Program-made: the position numbers and the translations under genes | In this document: positions 18,306 through 26,250 of the stretch, piece by piece | Layout of the letters: each line of letters begins with the position of its first letter | How positions within the stretch are numbered: position 1 is the stretch's first letter | The notes under the pieces: generated by a model | What the model was told of the DNA's origin: nothing | The model's database searches: none | The model's input: only the letters and a program-made list of their open reading frames with translations | Assembly (NCBI GenBank): GCA_963749145.1 | Contig: CAVVLN010000005.1 | Span: forward strand, 310,001-374,000 | DNA: 64,000 nucleotides | From: JASHPR01 sp963749145 | Lineage (GTDB): Bacteria > Actinomycetota > Actinomycetes > Streptosporangiales > Streptosporangiaceae | Direction of reading: 5' to 3'

Positions 18306-18758
18306 TCAGGCGGCTCCGTCGCTGCGCATCGGCGCGACCACCGCCAAGTCCGCCGAGCTGAGCACGCCGGGAACCGCCGTCGCCGCGTCCGGCCCCCGCA
18401 CCGAGTCCCGCAGCCTGCGCAGCACGCTGGCCTGGCGGGCGAGCGCCTCGATGCGCTCGTCCACCAGCCGGGCCGCCTGGTCGCGCTGGCCGGCGCTGAC
18501 CGAGCGCCCCAGCGCCAGGCGCGCCAGCGGCTTGATCTCCTCCAGCCGGAAGCCCAGGTCCTTGAGGGCCAGCGCGGTGTCGATGTAGCCGCGGTATTCG
18601 CGCGGATACCGGCGGGTGCCGCCCGGTGACCGGCGCGGCTCGGGCAGGATCCCGAGTTCCTCGTAGTACCGGATGGTCCGGCTGCTGACCCCCGCCGCCT
18701 TGGCCAGTTGCCCGATGCTCACCAGGCCCGTCGTATCCTCCACGATCTTGGCTGCCAT
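18306..18758 (-). CDS. MerR family transcriptional regulator
   Basis: About 150 residues. The N-terminal HTH reads SIGQLAKAAGVSSRTIRYYEELGILPEPRR, a textbook MerR DNA-binding region, followed by a wing (GGTRRYPREY) and a dimerisation helix (residues about 85-120). There are no cysteines in the C-terminal part, so it is not a metal- or thiol-sensing type by sequence. I chose the ATG at 18758 (MAAKIVED) with AGGGGGA upstream; the longer frame to 18935 is not family-like. A perfect inverted repeat at 18908-18923 may be its operator. Confidence 0.85.
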   Translation of the reverse strand: MAAKIVEDTTGLVSIGQLAKAAGVSSRTIRYYEELGILPEPRRSPGGTRRYPREYRGYIDTALALKDLGFRLEEIKPLARLALGRSVSAGQRDQAARLVDERIEALARQASVLRRLRDSVRGPDAATAVPGVLSSADLAVVAPMRSDGAA

Positions 18759-18907
18759 GCCCGTGTCCCCCTGTTGCCATGCCAGCTGGCCCGGCGGTGC
18801 GCAGTGCCCCGCGCGCCAGCCCACCGGTGGCCGATGACCCGCCGGACCGCCGTGCCCGGCGAGCCCCCTCGCCCGGCACCTCGGCTGGCCTCGGTACATC
18901 ACGGATA

Positions 18908-18923
18908 GTAGTCTCCTGACTAC
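18908..18923. promoter_or_regulatory. Inverted repeat upstream of the MerR gene
   Basis: GTAGTC-TCCT-GACTAC, a perfect 6-4-6 palindrome about 150 bp upstream of the MerR start and 220 bp upstream of the thiolase start. It lies in an AT-richer patch that includes TACTAT on the minus strand. It is a reasonable operator for the MerR protein or another regulator. Inferred from symmetry and position only. Confidence 0.45.
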
Positions 18924-18942
18924 CAACAGAGACACCAGTTGT

Positions 18943-19014
18943 TCCGGGAATCCCGGGCCGGCTTCTCCTGGGAATCCAGGACCGGCTTCTCCCGGGAATC
19001 CCGGGCCGGCGGAT
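18943..19014. repeat. 24-bp tandem repeats (three copies)
   Basis: gggaatcc recurs at 18946, 18970 and 18994, a period of 24 bp. Copies 1 and 3 contain the palindrome cccgggaatcccggg, and copy 2 is cctgggaatccagg. The array lies in the 384-bp divergent region between the MerR gene (minus) and the thiolase gene (plus). It could act as a regulatory site array or simply be a slipped repeat. Confidence 0.85.
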
Positions 19015-19142
19015 CATGGCCGGCAGGTCTATGGAGCGCGCGGAACTCCGGAGTAACCTCAAAGCAGGGGCCGACCGGGACGTTTCGGTGAAGAGCGTGC
19101 CCGGGCGGCAGATTGGCGGCAAGGCAGCGAAGGGCGGACATC

Positions 19143-20291
19143 GTGTCGGAGGCATACATTGTCGGGGCGGTGCGCACCCCCGTCGGCAAGCGGAACGGCG
19201 GCCTGGCGAAGGTGCACCCGGTGGACCTGGCCGCGCAGGTGCTGACCGAGCTGATCGCCAGGACCGGTGCCGATCCCTCCGCTGTGGACGACGTCATCAT
19301 GGGCTGCGTCTCCCAGGTCGGGCCGCAGTCCATCGACATCGCGCGGAACGCCTGGCTGTCGGCTGGCCTGCCGGAGAGCGTCCCCGGGGTCACCATCGAC
19401 CGGCAGTGCGGCTCGTCGCAGCAGGCCGTCCACTTCGCCGCCCAGGCCGTCATGTCCGGAACCCAGGACCTCGTCGTCGCGGCGGGCGTGGAGAGCATGA
19501 GCATGGTGCCGATGGGCACCACGGTGGGGCTGCCGCTGGAGAAGGGCATGCCGGGCCCGTTCGGGCAGGGCTGGCGCGACCGGTACGGCGATCAGGAGAT
19601 CTCCCAGTTCCGCGGCGCGCAGATGATCTGCGAGAAGTGGGGCATCAAGCGATCCCAGCTCGAGGAGTTCTCGCTGGAGAGCCACGAGCGGGCCGTGCGC
19701 GCGATCGATGAGGGCCGGTTCGCCCGGGAGATCGTCCCGGTCGACGGGGTCACCACGGACGAGGGGCCCCGCCGGGACACGTCCCTGGAGAAGATGGCCG
19801 AGCTGAAGCCCCTGCGCGAAGGCTGGGAGCTCACGGCGGCCACGGCCTCGCAGATCTCCGACGGTAGCGCCGCGGTGCTGGTCGCCTCCGAAGCCGCGGT
19901 GCGGCGGCACGGCTTGACGCCCCGGGCCCGGATCCACGCGCTCACGGTGACCGGTGCCGATCCGGTGTTCATGCTGACCGGCCCGATCCCGGCGACCGAG
20001 CAGGCGCTGGAGCGGTCGCACCTGACCGTCGACGACATCGACGTGTTCGAGGTCAACGAGGCGTTTGCCCCGGTGGTCCTGGCCTGGTCCGCCGACACCG
20101 GCGCCTCGCTGGAGAAGGCCAACCCGAACGGCGGCGCGATCGCGCTCGGCCACCCGCTCGGCGCAACCGGGGCGATCTTGATGACCAAGCTGCTGCATGA
20201 GCTCGAGCGCAGCGGCGGTCGGTACGGCCTGCAGACGATGTGCGAGGGCGGCGGCCAGGCCAACGCCACGATCATCGAGCGCCTCGGCTAG
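19143..20291 (+). CDS. Acetyl-CoA acyltransferase (thiolase)
   Basis: 382 residues. Nucleophile Cys89 (DRQCGSSQQA), His337 (HPLGATGA) and the second catalytic Cys367 (MCEGGGQANA) are all present. It performs the last step of beta-oxidation or the reverse condensation of acyl-CoAs. I chose the GTG at 19143 because VSEAYIVGAVRTP is the family N-terminus and GAAGGGCGG lies upstream; a TTG at 19113 is less likely. It stands alone, but acyl-CoA dehydrogenases elsewhere in the window suggest a role in fatty-acid degradation. Confidence 0.9.
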   Translation: MSEAYIVGAVRTPVGKRNGGLAKVHPVDLAAQVLTELIARTGADPSAVDDVIMGCVSQVGPQSIDIARNAWLSAGLPESVPGVTIDRQCGSSQQAVHFAAQAVMSGTQDLVVAAGVESMSMVPMGTTVGLPLEKGMPGPFGQGWRDRYGDQEISQFRGAQMICEKWGIKRSQLEEFSLESHERAVRAIDEGRFAREIVPVDGVTTDEGPRRDTSLEKMAELKPLREGWELTAATASQISDGSAAVLVASEAAVRRHGLTPRARIHALTVTGADPVFMLTGPIPATEQALERSHLTVDDIDVFEVNEAFAPVVLAWSADTGASLEKANPNGGAIALGHPLGATGAILMTKLLHELERSGGRYGLQTMCEGGGQANATIIERLG

Positions 20292-20789
20292 CGCCCGCCG
20301 CGGTCCGGGCGGGGGCTGCCGCGCCCGTCAGCCGGACCGCCGCGCCCTGACCGCAGCCCGGCGGTGCCTCGCCCCCGGTGAGGCCGCGAAGCCCGGGCCG
20401 CCGGGCCGGGGCCCGTTTCGGCCCGGCGCCGCCAAGAGTGTGGATGGTGCCATCGCTGTTGTTGTTTCAGCAGCAGCGTGCCGGCCACACTATTGCCGCG
20501 CCGCAGGCCACCCGTCCTCAGTGCCCGTTACGCCCCGGTATGCCAGTATCCCGGCAGGGCCAGTGGAGCCGGAAGCCGTCCTGCTCCGGGCCGCGCCTGA
20601 TTCTGGACTGCTCTATCCATGTTTGGATCGTGTCCGGAATCCGGTGCCCTGGATCCCCGGCTACCCGCCGACAGCTTAGATTTGCCTTGAGTGGCAGGGA
20701 ATATATAATCTCAGTTATAAGTTCTATGGAAGCGAGAACCGAGGTTACCTGGATAACCGAATCCTGGTACTCACTTGGAGGTGAAACGC
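20292..20789. other. Intergenic region between the thiolase and hsp20 genes
   Basis: About 500 bases without a credible gene. A stem-loop lies at 20438-20490: outer GTGTGG/CCACAC and inner GCTGTTGTTG pairing CAGCAGCAGC through G-U pairs, possibly ending the thiolase transcript. From about 20670 the base composition becomes AT-rich and holds the hsp20 promoter. A small palindrome GGTTA-N6-TAACC lies in the hsp20 leader, near 20743-20758. Confidence 0.6.
20682..20709 (+). promoter_or_regulatory. hsp20 promoter
   Basis: TTGCCT (20682-20687), a 16-bp spacer and a perfect TATAAT (20704-20709), about 80 bp before the Hsp20 start. It stands out in this GC-rich genome. CTTGAGT (20686-20692), one half of the HspR-binding HAIR element, overlaps the -35 region, but I do not find a full second half at the expected spacing. 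Confidence 0.65.
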
Positions 20790-21179
20790 ATGCTGCTTAC
20801 CACTTTTGATCCCTTTGCGCAGCGGGCCGACTACCGTCGGCTGGCTCGGATGGACGCCATCCGGCGCGAGAACGAGGTCGAGCTCCGGTTCGACCTGCCG
20901 GGCATCGACCCGGAGAGCATCGACGTCTCGGTGGACCACGGCGTGCTGACCGTCAAGGCCAGCCGCAACGAGGAGTACACCGAGGGCGAGAAGCCGGTCA
21001 TCCGCGAGCGGGTGATGGGCACTTACGTCCGCCGGGTCCGCCTGTCGGACGCGGTCGACGCGGAGAAGATCGAGGCCGGCTACACCGACGGCGTGCTGAC
21101 CGTGCACGTCCCCGTCGCGGAGCAGGCCAAGCCGCGCAAGATCGAGGTCCGTTCCGACGCCAAGGCCATCGCCGCCTGA
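20790..21179 (+). CDS. Hsp20/alpha-crystallin family small heat-shock protein
   Basis: 129 residues. The alpha-crystallin domain covers about residues 22-115, with ELRFDLPGIDPESIDVSVDHGVLTV near its start and the closing YTDGVLTVHVPV. It forms oligomers that hold unfolding proteins. I chose the ATG at 20790 because GGAGGTG lies 7 bases upstream; a TTG at 20775 would bury that site. An HspR-like regulator gene follows 79 bp downstream, separated by a strong hairpin. Confidence 0.92.
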   Translation: MLLTTFDPFAQRADYRRLARMDAIRRENEVELRFDLPGIDPESIDVSVDHGVLTVKASRNEEYTEGEKPVIRERVMGTYVRRVRLSDAVDAEKIEAGYTDGVLTVHVPVAEQAKPRKIEVRSDAKAIAA

Positions 21180-21204
21180 CGCTAAGGTACGCAGAGGTAA
21201 TCTG

Positions 21205-21239
21205 TCCGGGCCCGGCGCGGTTATCCGCCCGGGCCCGGA
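21205..21239 (+). terminator. Stem-loop between hsp20 and the MerR/HspR-like gene
   Basis: A perfect 11-bp inverted repeat (TCCGGGCCCGG and its complement at 21229-21239) with a 13-base loop and no T-run. It could reduce transcription from hsp20 into the regulator gene or stabilise the hsp20 message. Confidence 0.6.
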
Positions 21240-21258
21240 ACCATCCCCGGAGCCAGTC

Positions 21259-21636
21259 ATGCCATCGTTGCCACTCGATGATGAGAACCTGCCGTTGTTC
21301 ACCGTCGGCCAGGTGGCGGAGATGCTTGAGATCCAGCAGGCCTTCCTGCGCCGCCTGGATGAGTTCCGCGTCGTCCGCCCCACCCGGTCCCCGGGCGGCC
21401 AGCGCCGTTACACCCGGCGCGAGATCACCGTGGTCCAGTACGTCGTGAACCTCGTGGACGAGGGGATGACGCTGGCCGCGGTCCGGCGGGTGCTCGAGCT
21501 CGAGGAGCGCGTCAGTGAACTGGAGGCGCAGGTCGCTACCCTCCAGGCGGCTGTCGCCGAGCGCGAGGCGCAACTCGCCCGGCTCACGACGGACCGCCGC
21601 GAGGGCGACCACGCTCCCGAGCTCCACGACCGATAG
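21259..21636 (+). CDS. HspR-like MerR family regulator
   Basis: 125 residues. The HTH (FTVGQVAEMLEIQQAFLRRLDE), the wing (RSPGGQRRYTRREI) and a long C-terminal coiled coil (residues about 78-112) resemble HspR, the heat-shock repressor of actinomycetes, rather than metal-sensing MerR proteins. It lies directly downstream of hsp20, so autoregulation together with hsp20 is likely. The ATG at 21259 has CCGGAGCC upstream. Unlike classical hspR it is not in a dnaK operon. Confidence 0.8.
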   Translation: MPSLPLDDENLPLFTVGQVAEMLEIQQAFLRRLDEFRVVRPTRSPGGQRRYTRREITVVQYVVNLVDEGMTLAAVRRVLELEERVSELEAQVATLQAAVAEREAQLARLTTDRREGDHAPELHDR

Positions 21637-21689
21637 CGGTGAATGCGCTGGTCCCAGAAGTAGCACCTGACTCGTGACTACGAGCAGGC

Positions 21690-21727
21690 CGGACGTCCCG
21701 GATAGCCACGGCTCCCCGGGACGTCCG
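21690..21727. terminator. Bidirectional terminator between convergent genes
   Basis: A perfect 12-bp stem (CGGACGTCCCGG, complement at 21716-21727) with a 14-base loop. It lies between the stops of the HspR-like gene and the acyl-CoA dehydrogenase gene. No U-tract, as usual in actinomycetes. Confidence 0.75.
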
Positions 21728-21747
21728 CGTTCCGGGCGGTCGTTCTT

Positions 21748-23691
21748 CTAGCCGATGTGCCGGTGGACGTTGTCGTGCTTGGACGGCCCGGGGACCACCT
21801 CGGCCACCCAGGGCCCCGGGATCGACGGGTCGATGATGCCCTGCTCCAGCCAGGTGTACCGGCCGGACATGACCCGCCGGGACAGCGCCGCGTCCGCCGC
21901 GTCGGTGTTCGTCCAGAGCTGGCCGAACAGCTCGTCGACCCGCTGCCTGGCCTGCGCGCAGAATGCGCCGGCCAGCTCGAATCCGGTCTTGCCCCGCCCG
22001 CCGGGGTCCTCGGCGGCGTCCATCTGGGCGCGCACGCAGACCGCGCTCATCGCGAACAGCTCCGCGCCGATGTCGACGATCCGGCCGAGGAAGCCCTGCT
22101 TGCGCTCGAGCCTGCCCTGCCACCTGGCCATGCCGTAGAAGGTCACGCGGGCCAGCTTCCGGCTCGCCCGCTCCACGTACCGCAGGTGCGGCGCGAGCGG
22201 GCCGAACTCGGCGTAGCTGCGGGGAAGCTGGCCCTCGCCGGTCACCAGCGTGGGCAGCCAGCGGGCGTAGAACCCGCCCGCCTTGGCCGCGGCCCGGGCC
22301 CGGCGCGACGCCGGCAGGCCCGGCTCGATCACCTCGCCGGCCGCGGCGAGGTGCGCGTCCACCGCCTCCCGGGCGATGAACAGGCGCATGATCTCGCTGG
22401 ATCCCTCGAAGATCCGGTTGATCCGCATGTCACGCAGCAATTGCTCCGCGGGCACCCCGCGCTCGCCGCGCGCGGCCAGCGACGCGGCGGTCTCATAGCC
22501 CCGGCCGCCGCGGATCTGCACCAGCTCGTCAGCGACCAGCCAGGCCATCTCCGAGCAGTACAGCTTGGCCAGCGCGGCCTCGATCCGGATGTCCCGGCGC
22601 TTGTCGTCGGCGAGCTGGCTGGACAGGTCGACGATGGCCTCGAGCGCGTACCCGGTGGCGGCGATGAACGCGATCTTCCGGGCGACGGCCTCGTGCTCGG
22701 CGACCGGCCGCCCCCACTGGACCCGCTCGCCTGACCACTCCCGCGCGATCTTGAGCGCGACCTTCCCGCCCGCCGCGCAGCTGGCGGGCAGTGAGAGCCG
22801 CCCGGTGTTCAGCGTGGTCAGCGCGATCTTCAGGCCCTGGCCCTCCTGGCCGATCCGGTTGGCCGCCGGGACCCGGACCTCGTGGAACCGGGTCACGCCG
22901 TTCTCCAGGCCGCGCAGCCCCATGAAGCTGTTGCGCTGCTCGACGGTGATCCCCGCCGCGCTGCCCTCCACCACGAACGCGGTGATGCCGCCGCGCCGCC
23001 CGCCGCTGGCGGCCCGCCCGCCCGGATCCCCCGGGACCCGTGCCATCACCACGAGCAGGTCCGCGACGACACCGTTGGTCGTCCACAGTTTCACGCCGTC
23101 CAGCACGTACTCGGTGCCGTCGGCGGACGGTGTGGCGGTGGTGCTCAGCCGGGCCGGGTCCGAGCCGACGTCCGGCTCGGTCAGCAGGAACGCGCTGATC
23201 TCCCCGCGCGCGCACCGCGGCAGGAAGCGCTCCTTCTGCTCGTCGGTGCCGAACAGCGCCAGCGGCTGGGGCACGCCGATCGACTGGTGCGCCGACAGCA
23301 GCGCCGCCACCGCGGGCGATAGCGATCCGACGATCATCAGGGCCCGGTTGTAGTACAGGTGGGACAGCCCGAGCCCGCCGTAGCGTGGCGGGATTTTCAT
23401 CCCGAACGCCCCGATAGACGCCAATCCCTTGACGGTTTCATCGGGGATCCGGGCTTCCCGCTCGATCAGGGCGCCGTTCAGCGACGCCTCGCAGAATTCA
23501 CGCAGCCGGGCGCAGAAATCCTCACCGCGGCGACTGGCCTCCTCGGCCGGGCGCGGATGGGGGCTGATCAGGCCGAGCTGGAAGTCGCCCAGGAAGAGCT
23601 GCCTGCCGAAGCTGGGCAGCGCCCACTCGGACTCCCTGGCCTGCTCGGCGACCTGACGGGCCTCGGACTCGGTGACCTGGTGCTCGCTCAC
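21748..23691 (-). CDS. Long acyl-CoA dehydrogenase (VLCAD-like)
   Basis: 647 residues, longer than the usual 380-400 and matching the VLCAD-like type with a C-terminal extension. The FAD/substrate region shows AFLLTEPDVGSDPARL (about 167-182) and LWTTNG, and the catalytic glutamate candidate is Glu429 in RINRIFEGSSEIMRLF. The extension (450-647) is helical. It oxidises acyl-CoA to enoyl-CoA in beta-oxidation, passing electrons to ETF. No ETF or enoyl-CoA hydratase gene is adjacent. It converges on the HspR-like gene. Confidence 0.9.
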   Translation of the reverse strand: MSEHQVTESEARQVAEQARESEWALPSFGRQLFLGDFQLGLISPHPRPAEEASRRGEDFCARLREFCEASLNGALIEREARIPDETVKGLASIGAFGMKIPPRYGGLGLSHLYYNRALMIVGSLSPAVAALLSAHQSIGVPQPLALFGTDEQKERFLPRCARGEISAFLLTEPDVGSDPARLSTTATPSADGTEYVLDGVKLWTTNGVVADLLVVMARVPGDPGGRAASGGRRGGITAFVVEGSAAGITVEQRNSFMGLRGLENGVTRFHEVRVPAANRIGQEGQGLKIALTTLNTGRLSLPASCAAGGKVALKIAREWSGERVQWGRPVAEHEAVARKIAFIAATGYALEAIVDLSSQLADDKRRDIRIEAALAKLYCSEMAWLVADELVQIRGGRGYETAASLAARGERGVPAEQLLRDMRINRIFEGSSEIMRLFIAREAVDAHLAAAGEVIEPGLPASRRARAAAKAGGFYARWLPTLVTGEGQLPRSYAEFGPLAPHLRYVERASRKLARVTFYGMARWQGRLERKQGFLGRIVDIGAELFAMSAVCVRAQMDAAEDPGGRGKTGFELAGAFCAQARQRVDELFGQLWTNTDAADAALSRRVMSGRYTWLEQGIIDPSIPGPWVAEVVPGPSKHDNVHRHIG

Positions 23692-23777
23692 GGGGCTGAT
23701 CCTTGTCTCGTCGGCTGATTACAGGGTTACTGCCCGGTACAGACCGACGGTAACGCGGAAGCCGCGCGAGCGGAAGG

Positions 23778-24032
23778 TCAGGACGCGGGCTCGGGGATGT
23801 CCGCGCGGCTGACGAACACCTGGGGGCTGATCTGGTGCAGCGCGGAGAGCACGCTCACCAGGCCGTCATCTTGCGGGAGCTCGACCACGATCTCGCCGGT
23901 CGTCGCGGACCTGGCGGTGCGGCCGGGCAGCTCGCGCAGGCGGGCGGCTGGCTGCGCCGCCAGCACCTCGTTGAGCGCGGTCCGGCTGCCCGGATCGTCA
24001 GGCACCGCGATCCGGATTCTCCACAGGGGCAT
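23778..24032 (-). CDS. Small conserved protein, function unknown
   Basis: 84 residues from the ATG at 24032 (MPLWRIRIAVPDDPGS), with GGAG about 10 bases upstream. The beta-alpha-beta pattern (WRIRIAV, TGEIVVELP, QVFVSRAD) and central helix suggest a small ferredoxin-like or ACT-like fold. It lies 96 bp downstream of dcd in the same direction. I do not recognise a family. Confidence 0.6.
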   Translation of the reverse strand: MPLWRIRIAVPDDPGSRTALNEVLAAQPAARLRELPGRTARSATTGEIVVELPQDDGLVSVLSALHQISPQVFVSRADIPEPAS

Positions 24033-24127
24033 ACGGAACACTCCGTCCGTTAGCACTCGTCTGCCGACTGTTCATCCGGACGGTTGCCGACGCGATTCCG
24101 TCACGTAACGAAGACGTGAAATCGCGC

Positions 24128-25504
24128 TCAGACATCAGTCCGGTAGAAATTCAGGTAGGACCGCGAGGGGGTCGGCCCGCGCTGGTCCTGGTACCGGGAG
24201 CCGTATACCGGCGATCCGTAGGGATGCTCGGCCGGCGAGCTGCACCGGAACAGGCACAGCTGGCCGATCTTCATCCCCGGCCAGAGCTTGATCGGCAGGG
24301 TGGCGACGTTGGAGAGCTCCAGCGTCACGTGCCCGGAGAAGCCCGGATCGATCCAGCCGGCGGTGGAATGCGTCAGCAGGCCCAGCCGGCCCAGGCTGGA
24401 ATTGTGCGTCGGGATGAACCCCGGACCGGCCAGGAACTGGCCGCCGGGGCTGCTGACCTGGATGCACCGCACCGGGCGCGAGCCGACCTCCCGGACGTCG
24501 ACGACGGCCCGGGACCGCGGCCCCTGCCTGGGCCAGGCGAATCGCACCCGGTATGCGGGCGGCAGCTCGACACCGCCGCGCGTCACCGCCGTCTTCTGCT
24601 TCACGGGACGGCAGCTTAGCCCGGCGGCTAGCTCGAAGACCGCATCTGCGAGACACTCGTCGACGCTGGTGAACTGGCCGCGGCCCCCGTCAGCGTCCCC
24701 GGCGCCCCCGTCGGCCTCGAGCAGGCCGCGCAGCAGGGCCTGCCGCTGGGCGACGGATGACCGCAGGTAGAGCGCGGGCACGGGGTGGCTGGCGGGCGGG
24801 CCGGCCATGGCGGCGCGGCCCAGGCGCTTTCCGAGCTGGTACGGCTCGTCGGGCAGCCGCCGGGCCGGATAGCGCAAGGGCCCGGCCAGCCGGACGTGGT
24901 GGTTCCAGGCGTCCCCGGCCCGCAGCGAACCGGCGATCTCGCCGGTTGTCCGGACCGCCCCGGGCCTGCCGTGCCTGCGGTCGGCGGCGGTACGGGTCAC
25001 CCAGCCGTGGGAGACGTCGGCGACCAGGGTCAGGCCGTCCGAGAACACCACCTCCCGGCAGGGCCGGCCCACCAGGGCCGGCGTCGCCGCGACGATCACG
25101 GTCGGGCGGCCGGCCTCGTCGAACACCTGGTCACCGACCCGGAGCTCGCCGATGCGCCGCCATCCGCCCGGGGTCGGGATCGGGGTGTCGGCCGCGAGCG
25201 CCTTTCCCTCCAGCCGCCCCGCGATGTCGTCCGGCAGGCTCACCACCTCGTAGGTAGAGGCCAGCACGAACTCGCCGGGGTGCAGGACGAACGGCTCGGC
25301 GCCGGCCGGTTCCACGAGCCGGGTCAGCTCCGGCTGCTCCTCGGCCGGGTCGATGTGCGGGTAGCGGTGGTTTTCGAACACCCGGAAGTACCGGTCCAGC
25401 CGGACGTCGATGCTCGCCGGCTGGATAAGCTCGGGCGAGTACGGGTCGAGCTTCACCCGGCCCGACTCCACCTCCGTCTTGATGTCCCGGTCGGAGAGCA
25501 GCAC
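24128..25504 (-). CDS. dcd: dCTP deaminase interrupted by an intein
   Basis: 458 residues. The host protein is residues 1-101 plus 369-458 (191 residues once joined), a normal actinobacterial Dcd length, probably the bifunctional dCTP deaminase/dUTPase type that turns dCTP into dUMP or dUTP. Host landmarks: LLSDRDIKTEV at the start, LHPGEFVLAST, SSLGRLGLLTHSTAGWIDPGFSG and GPTPSRSYLNFYR at the end. The insertion lies between LEGK (ending at residue 101) and SSLGRLG (starting at 369), inside the nucleotide-binding loop, so the unspliced protein should be inactive. The start is a GTG with a weak ribosome binding site. The tRNA-Gly gene begins 81 bp upstream on the other strand. Confidence 0.93.
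   Translation of the reverse strand: MLLSDRDIKTEVESGRVKLDPYSPELIQPASIDVRLDRYFRVFENHRYPHIDPAEEQPELTRLVEPAGAEPFVLHPGEFVLASTYEVVSLPDDIAGRLEGKALAADTPIPTPGGWRRIGELRVGDQVFDEAGRPTVIVAATPALVGRPCREVVFSDGLTLVADVSHGWVTRTAADRRHGRPGAVRTTGEIAGSLRAGDAWNHHVRLAGPLRYPARRLPDEPYQLGKRLGRAAMAGPPASHPVPALYLRSSVAQRQALLRGLLEADGGAGDADGGRGQFTSVDECLADAVFELAAGLSCRPVKQKTAVTRGGVELPPAYRVRFAWPRQGPRSRAVVDVREVGSRPVRCIQVSSPGGQFLAGPGFIPTHNSSLGRLGLLTHSTAGWIDPGFSGHVTLELSNVATLPIKLWPGMKIGQLCLFRCSSPAEHPYGSPVYGSRYQDQRGPTPSRSYLNFYRTDV
24401..25201 (-). mobile_element. Class 3-type intein in dcd, with degenerate LAGLIDADG region
   Basis: 267 residues (102-368 of the precursor). Block A begins with Ala rather than Cys or Ser: ALAADTPIPTPGGW, then RIGELRVGDQVFD. 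Block B has LVADVSHGWVTRT, with Trp168. Block F has VRCIQVSSPGGQFLAG, with Cys347. Block G has PTHN followed by Ser, giving Thr366, His367, Asn368 and +1 Ser369. Ala1 together with Trp, Cys and Thr at these places is the hallmark of class 3 inteins, where the block F Cys starts splicing. LLRGLLEADGG (residues 257-267) is a LAGLIDADG-like helix, but the partner block PYQLGKRLGRAA has lost its acidic residue, so the homing endonuclease is probably dead. Confidence 0.9.
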
Positions 25505-25585
25505 CCTGGCAACCTACCGGTTCCGGTACCATGTCGGGACGGGCTCGGCCGGGCCGCCCGGATCGCGGCGGCCACCGGCCCTCTC

Positions 25586-25659
25586 GCGGGTGTAGTTCAA
25601 TGGCAGAACGTCAGCTTCCCAAGCTGATAGTGCGAGTTCGATTCTCGTCACCCGCTCCA
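25586..25659 (+). tRNA. tRNA-Gly (anticodon CCC)
   Basis: 74 bases including an encoded CCA. The acceptor stem GCGGGTG pairs with CACCCGC. The anticodon arm is TCAGC-TTCCCAA-GCTGA, giving anticodon CCC (codon GGG). The T arm is GCGAG-TTCGATT-CTCGT. The discriminator is T. The downstream 5 kb holds several broken genes, as is common where elements have integrated at a tRNA. Confidence 0.95.
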
Positions 25660-26250
25660 CCACGAACCCGCAGGCCAGCGGCCTGCACCACATCCAGCCT
25701 TCACCAGGCCGAAGCTCCTCAGTGCCGAACGTGCCATTAACGTGCCATCAGCCGACCGGAGCCAGGCCACCAGCAGCGCCACTGTCACCGTCATCATCGC
25801 GGTGCAGCTCGGCGTCGCGTGAGCATCGATCGCCCTTGTGATCACAGTGTCCGCGCCCCGGGCCTGATGCTGGTAGATGATCGCCGCACGCTAGATCAAG
25901 GCGGTGCCGCTGCGCGGCGCCGCTGGCCCGGCGCCCGCGCCCGGGCTCTGCCTTGGGGAGGCCCGCCCGGCACGCCCGCGCCGAAACTGCGCAAGCCATG
26001 ACCTTGGCTGAAGTTGGCTCATCCCCCGCTACTCGATTATTCGGCGTCGACCAGAACCGCCAAGGGCGCTTCGCGTCGCTAACGCGATGGCCTGCGGCCA
26101 CCCTTGACTGAACCCGGCCGAAAGACGCCGATGGTTGGCGGCTATCGGGGGAAGGGGAGAGCCGGGTGTCTAATATGCCAGCGATGCATATTGAAGCAAC
26201 GGGACAATGGTTGGTTCAATGGCGTATTTAGAACCCAAGGCTCCTATGGC
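25660..26250. other. Gene-free region downstream of the tRNA
   Basis: About 590 bases with no credible gene. The part just after the tRNA (about 25725-25755) contains the doublet gtgccattaacgtgccat. GC content drops around 26140-26230, where a 7-bp inverted repeat (AATATGC-N7-GCATATT, 26172-26192) is found. I read this as the eroded edge of an old insertion at the tRNA, but I found no second copy of the tRNA 3' end by eye. Confidence 0.4.

Noticed and set aside
20686..20710. Complete HAIR (HspR) operator
   Set aside because: Only the CTTGAGT half is present; no ACTCAAG lies at the 7-base spacing.
24128..25504. dcd as a gene fusion or a multi-domain deaminase
   Set aside because: The insert has intein blocks A, B, F and G at the right places and the flanks rejoin to a perfect 191-residue Dcd.
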